Source: a virus
Length of the DNA stretch: 21,163 bases
Direction: 5' to 3' (one strand)
Virus record (IMG/VR): IMGVR_UViG_3300011445_000075
Span: 1 to 21,163 of that record
Below are positions 1-4,629 of the stretch, one piece after another. The number at the start of each line of letters is the position of its first letter. Positions within the stretch are counted from its first letter, which is position 1. A program made the translations under genes and the position numbers. The notes under the pieces were generated by a model that had not been told where the DNA came from, made no database searches, and worked only from the letters and a program-made list of their open reading frames with translations.

Positions 1-4
1 TACT

Positions 5-295
5 ATGCCAAGACCAAAAACAATTCTCACGGAATCGATGACTAAATACGAACGCTCAGGCATCATTATCCGATGCTGGCGTCAAGAAGAAAAAACGGAC
101 AGCGAATCAATTCGCGAAAGCACCCAAGCAGTAAAAGCGATTTGTAATTATGCCTACGAGCAGAATGTTTCAGGCGTAGAAAACTTTTACCATGCCTGCG
201 CTCTCCAGGTATTAGAAATGGAGCGAGTAAATGCCGTAGAAGTATTAGACAAAGCAACTGGCATCGGTGTTGTATTGTACGCAGATTGGCCGTAA
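5..295 (+). CDS. Hypothetical small phage protein
   Basis: Open frame of 96 codons beginning ATG four bases into the window. A second ATG at position 38 (MTKYERSG) is an alternative start that would give 85 aa. The protein is soluble and mixed alpha/beta in composition, with a central helix-like stretch (residues about 35-75) and a hydrophobic C-terminal segment (GIGVVLYADWP). There is no signal peptide or membrane segment, and I do not recognise the family. It ends three bases before the ATG of the next gene, so it belongs to the run of small genes leading to the terminase. In phages this position often holds late regulators or small packaging accessories, but nothing in the sequence proves such a role. 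Coding is supported by tight packing with its neighbour. Confidence 0.6.
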   Translation: MPRPKTILTESMTKYERSGIIIRCWRQEEKTDSESIRESTQAVKAICNYAYEQNVSGVENFYHACALQVLEMERVNAVEVLDKATGIGVVLYADWP

Positions 296-297
296 AA

Positions 298-528
298 ATG
301 AAAATATATCCAGGCACCTTTTTATCTTGTTCAAGATTAATACATCAAAGAAAATTGAAAGAAAAAACATACACCCCCGCACCAATTCAAATCAGATGTC
401 ATTGTCCATGCCACGAATTTCCGGAGAGAATAAAGCACACGGAACCATGTTGCACGAATGGAGTAATTTTATTACCTTGCACGGAAGTATTTAACGGAGA
501 ATGGTTTAATAAAGAAAACAATAAATGA
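298..528 (+). CDS. Small Cys/His-rich protein, possible zinc-binding
   Basis: I place the start at ATG 298 (MKIYPGTF), two bases after the upstream stop. The frame stays open further up to a TTG at 286, but that would overlap the previous gene. The 76-aa product has a compact cluster of metal-ligand candidates in the middle: the segment RCHCPCHEF is followed about ten residues later by H-x3-CC, and one more Cys lies downstream (LPCTEVF). This spacing would suit a small zinc-stabilised fold, but I cannot match it to a named family. The C-terminus is polar (NKENNK). The stop codon overlaps the next ATG (ATGA at 525-528), so translation is probably coupled. The Cys cluster and packing support coding; the function is unknown. 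Confidence 0.55.
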   Translation: MKIYPGTFLSCSRLIHQRKLKEKTYTPAPIQIRCHCPCHEFPERIKHTEPCCTNGVILLPCTEVFNGEWFNKENNK

Positions 529-806
529 ACACTAAAAAAAACGGTCTTAGATTCTGGCACGGTTTCGGTCACGGAAAATATTACAGCAAAGACAACAGAA
601 CCACGATTTATGTTGCTGCTTATGGATGGTCTGAAGCTGCAAGATTAGTAAGCCGAGCCTGCTTTAAATCATTAACCGCTATCAAGGCTCACGAAATCAA
701 AGCCAACTACATCGAAGCATGGGGCACGCCTATGGAAGGCATCACACCAACGGCACCTTGTTTATTTATTCAAGAAGATAATTTTACACCAAGGCAAATT
801 ATATAA
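525..806 (+). CDS. Hypothetical small phage protein
   Basis: A 93-aa product whose ATG overlaps the upstream stop (ATGA) and whose own stop overlaps the following ATG (TAATG at 804-808). The N-terminal third is rich in Gly, His and Tyr with a beta-like run (TTIYVAAYGWSEAARLV), followed by an amphipathic helix (FKSLTAIKAHEIKANYIEAW) and a short C-terminal tail. There is no membrane segment or signal peptide. The pattern of one strand, a helix and aromatic residues suggests a small compact alpha/beta domain, but I do not recognise the family. Double coupling to its neighbours is the main support that it is translated. Confidence 0.55.
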   Translation: MNTKKNGLRFWHGFGHGKYYSKDNRTTIYVAAYGWSEAARLVSRACFKSLTAIKAHEIKANYIEAWGTPMEGITPTAPCLFIQEDNFTPRQII

Positions 807-964
807 TGTCACAAGACAGAAAGAAATACCTTGCTGATTACTACCAAAAGCATAAAGAGGTGATGGATAAAAGAACAAAAAGGTTTTTTAAAAACAACAT
901 CGAAAAGAAGCAGGAATATAATTTAACACACCGCAAAAAACAGCGATTAAAAAATAATATTTAA
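806..964 (+). CDS. Very small, highly basic protein (52 aa)
   Basis: ATG at 806 overlaps the previous stop (TAATG) and the frame runs to TAA at 962-964, giving 52 residues starting MSQDRKKYLADYYQKHKEVM. Lys and Arg make up about a third of the chain, with many Tyr, Asn and Gln, and it should form one or two amphipathic helices. Similar lysine/tyrosine-rich helical stretches occur in small nucleic-acid-binding phage proteins and in the basic leader of phage HNH endonucleases, but no HNH catalytic motif is present here. The stop codon is also the first part of the -7 promoter box for the terminase genes, so gene and promoter overlap. Without this ORF, 807-999 would be empty. Coding is inferred from coupling and composition. 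Confidence 0.5.
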   Translation: MSQDRKKYLADYYQKHKEVMDKRTKRFFKNNIEKKQEYNLTHRKKQRLKNNI

Positions 965-969
965 TTTTG
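962..969 (+). promoter_or_regulatory. Bacteroidota-type -7 box before terminase genes
   Basis: TAATTTTG matches the Bacteroidota -7 consensus TAnnTTTG. No TTG is found at the expected spacing of 19 bp upstream, so the -33 element is weak or absent. The predicted transcription start is about five bases after the final G, near 974. That gives a leader of about 26 bases before the ATG at 1000. The box overlaps the stop codon of the preceding small gene. Confidence 0.5.
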
Positions 970-972
970 CGG

Positions 973-997
973 AACCTAAAAATGTTTTTATTAGGTT
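973..997 (+). promoter_or_regulatory. Hairpin filling the predicted leader of the small terminase gene
   Basis: AACCTAA (973-979) and TTAGGTT (991-997) form a perfect 7-bp inverted repeat with an 11-base A/T-rich loop, ending two bases before the ATG at 1000. The start predicted from the -7 box is at about 974, so the transcript would begin with this stem. It could limit ribosome access, stabilise the 5' end, or be a protein-binding operator. The same heptamer pair, in inverted order, lies before the gene at 14247. Confidence 0.45.
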
Positions 998-999
998 AA

Positions 1000-1326
1000 A
1001 TGAAACAAAAACCAGGCCCACCTAAAGGAGTAAGATTTGGTGGAAGACAAAAAGGAACCGTCAATAAAGTCAACAAAGACTTGCAGGCAGGTATTAGGGA
1101 ATTGCTGGAAGGGCTGCAACCAAAAGTGGCTGGATGGATAGAGCGGGTATCAAAAACAGACCCTGCAAAAGCATTTGAGTTGTATATGAAGTTTCACCAA
1201 TACTGTATTCCAATGCTAAATAAATCAGATGTAGGAATTGGTAATCAAATCGAAAATAAACCCTTCATTCTTGAGCTTACAATGCCAGCACACCAAAACG
1301 GAAACGGTAATGGACATGGCAAATGA
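1000..1326 (+). CDS. Terminase small subunit (putative)
   Basis: A 108-aa product directly before the large terminase. The N-terminus is basic and Gly/Pro-rich (PGPPKGVRFGGRQKGTVNK), with the GRxKGT-NK signature that opens many phage DNA-recognition small subunits in Bacteroidota phages and resembles an AT-hook. A helical central part follows (residues about 25-75: LQAGIRELLEGLQPKVAGWI and a second helix), which in this family oligomerises. The C-terminus is a Gly/Asn/His tail (NGNGNGHGK). The small subunit recognises the packaging site in the concatemer and delivers DNA to the large subunit. Its stop overlaps the large subunit start (ATGA at 1323-1326). It follows the -7 box and hairpin at 962-997. 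The call rests on position and N-terminal motif, not on a catalytic residue. Confidence 0.7.
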   Translation: MKQKPGPPKGVRFGGRQKGTVNKVNKDLQAGIRELLEGLQPKVAGWIERVSKTDPAKAFELYMKFHQYCIPMLNKSDVGIGNQIENKPFILELTMPAHQNGNGNGHGK

Positions 1327-2675
1327 AATTAACCGCCAAGCAAACAGAAGCCTACCTACTTGCAACGAGCGGGAAGAAAAAGATAATCTTATACGGTGGC
1401 GCAATTCGTGGTGGCAAGACATATTGGTTAATACTCACCTTTGCTTCACTTTGCAGCAAGTATCCGAAATCGCGCTGGGTAATTGTTAGAGAGTCGCTGC
1501 CAACACTTAAACGAACCACGTTTGTTACATTAAACCAAGTAATGGAGCAAGGCTTAGGGGCTCACGTTATATCTAACAACCGCGACACCAATACCATTAC
1601 ATTTAAAAACGGAAGCCAGATAATATTCATGGCAGAGTCCTTTTCCGATGACCCAGAGTTAAACCGGTTTCGTGGATTAGAAGTAAATGGAGGCGGCGGA
1701 GACGAGCTTAATGAATTGCAGCAAGAAACCTTTTACAAATTAATTGAACGGGCAGGAAGCTGGAACCAATCAGTACCACAACCACCCATCACTCTCTTGT
1801 TTACTTGCAATCCTTCTCAAGGCTGGGTTAAAGAGCAGTTCTATGACCGTTATATCAATAACAAGCTGCCTGAGGACTGGGCATACATACCCGCCAAGAT
1901 AACAGACAATCCTTACACCGACCCAGCATACATCCAGAATCTTAAAGAGAATATGCCTGCGGACTTGTTTCAGAAGTTCGTTGAGGGAGATTGGGATATT
2001 ACTAAAGTCATTAATCCATTTGCGTCTGAGTACGATTATCGCGTACATGAAGACAGGGCTGTAAGATTCGACCCCTCAAAACAACTTATAATACATTTAG
2101 ATTTCAACACCAACCCTTTCGCTATTTCGTTTTCACATTGCTGGGCAGATGCACAAGGCGGAGTGCATGACCACCAATTCGACGAAGCGGAGATATATGA
2201 TGGCAATATTCCTAAAGGTGTCGCGCTTATTAAGGCACGTTATGCAAATAAGCTTCGCGATTGTTTGCTGACAGGTGACGCAATTGGTTATTCGCTTAAA
2301 GATATGTCGGGCGCAAAAAACCTTTCTTATTACCAGCAGCTTAAAGAGGGATTAGGATTAATGGAACGCCAAATCGTTACACCAGACTCCAACCCATCGC
2401 ACCATACAAGTCGTTCAGATGTAAACTACTTACTAAAGCATCATCCTGACTTTAAAATCAATCCTCTTACCTGTCCACGCACCTGCGCAGATATGAGAAC
2501 GGTGCAATGCGATTCGCTTGGGCAAATAATTAAAGGCTCAAGGAAAAACCTTACACGCAGGGCAGACTTCTTGGATACTGTTCGCTACAAAATAAATTCT
2601 TTTTGGAAAGAATGGATTATTAAACACCAAAAAGTCGCGGGCATTAGGCAAGTTATGGAAAATATTTATCAATAA
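1323..2675 (+). CDS. terL: Terminase large subunit (packaging ATPase/nuclease)
   Basis: 450 aa, full length for the family. The N-terminal ATPase has Walker A GGAIRGGKT (residues 25-33), a Walker B-like acidic pair in GGGGDELNE (D127, E128) and the coupling motif LLFTCNP (C162-N-P). The C-terminal RNase H-like nuclease has its acidic residues in HLDFNTNPF (D260), LTGDAIG (D319) and RADFLDTVRY (D415, D418). The enzyme drives DNA into the prohead and makes the cuts that start and end packaging. The start at 1323 overlaps the small subunit stop. The gene ends just before a strong promoter. The expected next gene, the portal, is not here but about 15 kb downstream, so the usual terminase-portal pairing is broken. 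The assignment is secure. Confidence 0.95.
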   Translation: MKLTAKQTEAYLLATSGKKKIILYGGAIRGGKTYWLILTFASLCSKYPKSRWVIVRESLPTLKRTTFVTLNQVMEQGLGAHVISNNRDTNTITFKNGSQIIFMAESFSDDPELNRFRGLEVNGGGGDELNELQQETFYKLIERAGSWNQSVPQPPITLLFTCNPSQGWVKEQFYDRYINNKLPEDWAYIPAKITDNPYTDPAYIQNLKENMPADLFQKFVEGDWDITKVINPFASEYDYRVHEDRAVRFDPSKQLIIHLDFNTNPFAISFSHCWADAQGGVHDHQFDEAEIYDGNIPKGVALIKARYANKLRDCLLTGDAIGYSLKDMSGAKNLSYYQQLKEGLGLMERQIVTPDSNPSHHTSRSDVNYLLKHHPDFKINPLTCPRTCADMRTVQCDSLGQIIKGSRKNLTRRADFLDTVRYKINSFWKEWIIKHQKVAGIRQVMENIYQ

Positions 2676-2678
2676 AAG

Positions 2679-2708
2679 TTGTTTCTAATTAAATTACTTT
2701 TACTTTTG
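2679..2708 (+). promoter_or_regulatory. Strong Bacteroidota promoter driving 2714 onward
   Basis: TTG at 2679-2681 and TACTTTTG at 2701-2708 are separated by exactly 19 bp, the Bacteroidota sigma-ABfr arrangement (TTG, N19, TAnnTTTG). The predicted transcription start (about five bases past the G, near 2713) falls on the ATG at 2714, so the message would be leaderless or nearly so. It lies in the only gap between the terminase gene and the next gene. Confidence 0.75.
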
Positions 2709-2713
2709 CGGGC

Positions 2714-3100
2714 ATGAGCTGTAATTGTGAAATCACATTAAAGGTTCCTAATTGTGATGAGTCTTTTGGTGGCTCAGACTCCATGTCGTTCGAGATTCAA
2801 GAACCGTCATATATAACGCCAGGCAGCGGCTCTTATGTTGGTGTACTTACCAACCTTGCCACATCCAGAAAAGATTTAGTTGACGTTCAAATCGATGCTC
2901 CTGATGGAGTGTTGGTAACGGTACGCGAACCCAATCAAACCAACCAAGCATTCGCGGCAGGTGTTTTGTACCAGTTGCAAGTGTTTGAATTTAACTCAGA
3001 CCCAGGTCACAATACACCGTTAGACATGGAAATAGAATTACCCGTCAACAGCGGAACTATAATCACCACCAAAACCTTGTGTATAATTTTTGAGCCATGA
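2714..3100 (+). CDS. Beta-rich hypothetical virion-region protein
   Basis: 128 aa from ATG 2714, right after the promoter. The N-terminus MSCNCEITLKVPNC holds three Cys and has no signal peptide. The rest alternates polar and hydrophobic residues in beta-strand fashion: VQIDAPDGVLVTV, GVLYQLQVFEF and the closing TTKTLCIIFEP. This suggests an immunoglobulin-like or jelly-roll sandwich of the kind used for head decoration or tail accessory proteins. I do not recognise the family. It is the first gene of the operon that leads into the tail genes, and its stop overlaps the next ATG (ATGA at 3097-3100). The predicted leaderless transcript suggests translation without a ribosome binding site. Coding is well supported; a structural role is inference from fold type and position. 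Confidence 0.7.
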   Translation: MSCNCEITLKVPNCDESFGGSDSMSFEIQEPSYITPGSGSYVGVLTNLATSRKDLVDVQIDAPDGVLVTVREPNQTNQAFAAGVLYQLQVFEFNSDPGHNTPLDMEIELPVNSGTIITTKTLCIIFEP

Positions 3101-3627
3101 TTTTATACGCACTCCTAACCCTTTCTTTCTTTGTCCTGCTTGCACTTGCAAACTCGTTATACATAAAAGGTCTTCACGGAGCTCTTGATTACGAGAACAT
3201 CCAAGTGATTCTAAAATACAGGGCAACCGTACACCAAGGTGCCGGATATATTGTATTAAACGGAAAACAAGAAAATATTTTAGAGTCAAAAGAAGGAGAG
3301 CTGTCAGTATTTACAGCAGATTATCCTGAAGTAAAATTTCATAAACTGCGGAAGTCAATAATTAAATGGGAGATAATATCCATCAAAGAAATCGTTAATT
3401 TAAAACAGTCCAACATCCTTTATCCTATCAAGAAATGGTTCCTAAGAACGATAGGCGACTGGTGGTCAAAACCTTTTGTCGGTTGCATTTATTGTATGTC
3501 ATCAATTCATAGTACATACATCTTCTTTCCTGTCTTAGCTGCTCTGCAATGCGATATCTGGGCTTACTTTGCATATCCTTTATATATTGCCCTAACGTCT
3601 GGCATATCTTATCTAATCTACAAATGA
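3097..3627 (+). CDS. Membrane protein with CxxC motif
   Basis: 176 aa. The N-terminus is a membrane segment (LYALLTLSFFVLLALANSLY, residues about 3-22). A charged middle region (about 25-115) follows with strand-like stretches. A C-terminal hydrophobic region begins at KPFVGCIYCMSS, where C130 and C133 form a CxxC, and continues as two membrane segments (IFFPVLAAL; PLYIALTSGISYLIY). A CxxCM-S motif at the mouth of a transmembrane helix recalls small DUF1360-like membrane proteins seen in bacteria and phages. I cannot name the function; lysis, superinfection exclusion or membrane anchoring are all possible. Start and stop overlap both neighbours (ATGA), so it is co-translated with structural genes, which is unusual for a lysis gene. 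Confidence 0.7.
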   Translation: MILYALLTLSFFVLLALANSLYIKGLHGALDYENIQVILKYRATVHQGAGYIVLNGKQENILESKEGELSVFTADYPEVKFHKLRKSIIKWEIISIKEIVNLKQSNILYPIKKWFLRTIGDWWSKPFVGCIYCMSSIHSTYIFFPVLAALQCDIWAYFAYPLYIALTSGISYLIYK

Positions 3628-3821
3628 GCAGCAATAAAGAACAGTTCCTTTTAATTAATGAGCGTCCTGAAGGAATGCCTTATGAAGAATATAAAAGGCT
3701 AAGGAGCCAACAAAAAAAAGCACATAAATTTGCCTACAGGGTATGGGATAACGCTAAACACGGAACCTATACCGTGAAAAAAGCAGCAGAATTAAAACGT
3801 AAAGGAATACCATTTGCATGA
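3624..3821 (+). CDS. Small basic hypothetical protein (65 aa)
   Basis: I use ATG 3624, which overlaps the upstream stop (ATGA). The open frame extends further up to 3549 but only inside the preceding gene. The product opens with SSNKEQFLLINERPEGMPYE, followed by a basic helical stretch (YKRLRSQQKKAHKFAYRVW) and a Lys-rich C-terminus ending RKGIPFA. There is no membrane segment. The sequence is compact and hydrophilic, typical of a small phage accessory or chaperone-like protein, but I do not recognise the family. Its stop overlaps the start of the tail chaperone gene (ATGA at 3818-3821), which suggests a role in, or at least timing with, tail assembly. Confidence 0.65.
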   Translation: MSSNKEQFLLINERPEGMPYEEYKRLRSQQKKAHKFAYRVWDNAKHGTYTVKKAAELKRKGIPFA

Positions 3822-4504
3822 ACCTATTCAAGAAAAAATACAGCCCAGAGCAATTAGAGAAAATCTACAACGAACACCAAAGCACGTTTGAGGACTTTTA
3901 CTTTAAGGAGCGACACCGCCCAACCACTCACAAAGAATTAGAACGCTGCTATGTAGATTTAGCCGGCAAGGTATATTACCGCATTCCTAAGGGCATAGAA
4001 TTCCCGTTAGAGCGTCATGGCAAGGCAAAACACTTTTTAATGTTAATGAAAGCAGGATTGTCGGATACAGAAATCGAAAAGATAATTGCCTCAATGGAGT
4101 CTTTGCTACCTCAAATCACGGCAGGAAAGAACGCTGCTAAATTAGGCTACCTAATCGAAGAGATGCGTCGGCGCAAGGACATTATTCTTCACACCGAATT
4201 ACTTTATAACTACCAAGCCGTCCACTGGATACGACAGGATGAATCCATAGATAAATACTCTAATGAGATTCAAATGCAAAAGGTAGACCAATTTAAAAAA
4301 GAGGTGGCAGAAAAAGGAGCACGGTTTTTTTTTGCGACAGAGGAGTTGAAGAGTATATTAGCAAAGCTCAATTGGTCGAACGCCGAGTGGGAGACATATT
4401 GGCACGAATCTCTGGTGGAGCAGCGAGCACTGGACGAGACTTTGAAGATAATTTCATCAAGCAAAGACTCATTCGCGCAGAAAGAGACCTTGAAAAGCAA
4501 TTAA
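3818..4504 (+). CDS. Tail assembly chaperone, frame-0 product (G-like)
   Basis: 228 aa, immediately before the tape measure gene, the position of gpG in lambda-like tails. The protein is helical and charged with no membrane segment. The segment from about residue 120 (ELLYNYQAVHWIRQDESIDKY) through GARFFFATEELKSILAKLNW and an acidic C-terminal part (EWETYWHES) resembles a conserved helical family upstream of tape measure genes in Bacteroidota phages; that recognition is from memory. The codons for FFF are a run of nine T at 4325-4333. There the -1 frame is open to 4629, so a minor fraction of ribosomes could make a longer G-T fusion. The chaperone coats and spaces the tape measure before tail tube polymerisation. 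Start is at the ATGA overlap at 3818. Confidence 0.75.
   Translation: MNLFKKKYSPEQLEKIYNEHQSTFEDFYFKERHRPTTHKELERCYVDLAGKVYYRIPKGIEFPLERHGKAKHFLMLMKAGLSDTEIEKIIASMESLLPQITAGKNAAKLGYLIEEMRRRKDIILHTELLYNYQAVHWIRQDESIDKYSNEIQMQKVDQFKKEVAEKGARFFFATEELKSILAKLNWSNAEWETYWHESLVEQRALDETLKIISSSKDSFAQKETLKSN
4325..4333 (+). other. Probable -1 ribosomal frameshift site (T9)
   Basis: Nine consecutive T. In frame 0 they are read TTT TTT TTT (Phe-Phe-Phe), so the heptamer T TTT TTT at 4327-4333 fits the X XXY YYZ slippery rule and tRNA-Phe can re-pair perfectly after slipping back one base. The -1 frame is open from 4297 to the stop at 4627-4629. No strong downstream hairpin is obvious by eye. The site sits inside the gene before the tape measure, where tail chaperone frameshifts are the rule. 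Confidence 0.6.
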
Positions 4505-4629
4505 TGATTCTTGCGAATGGCGACATTTCGCAATATATGTCGATGAAAAAAATAACGGTAGGCGAATATTTAATTAAATTAGAGTTGCACGTTGAACACT
4601 TAGAAGCAATCGAAAATGGCAGCAGATGA
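4333..4629 (+). CDS. Tail assembly chaperone T domain, reached by -1 frameshift
   Basis: This is the -1 frame after the T9 site. A slip there would join 172 residues of the frame-0 chaperone to 98 residues here, giving a 270-aa G-T product. The frame reads helical and charged (NFIKQRLIRAERDLEKQLMI, then GEYLIKLELHVEHLEAIENG) without breaks, and its stop (4627-4629) overlaps the tape measure start at 4616. The T part would bind the tape measure while the G part recruits tail tube subunits. Other readings are possible: initiation at TTG 4372, or reinitiation at ATG 4504, which overlaps the frame-0 stop as TAATG and would give only 41 aa. The continuous helix crossing position 4504 argues against the short version, but the frameshift is inferred. 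Confidence 0.55.
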   Translation, partial: CDRGVEEYISKAQLVERRVGDILARISGGAASTGRDFEDNFIKQRLIRAERDLEKQLMILANGDISQYMSMKKITVGEYLIKLELHVEHLEAIENGSR

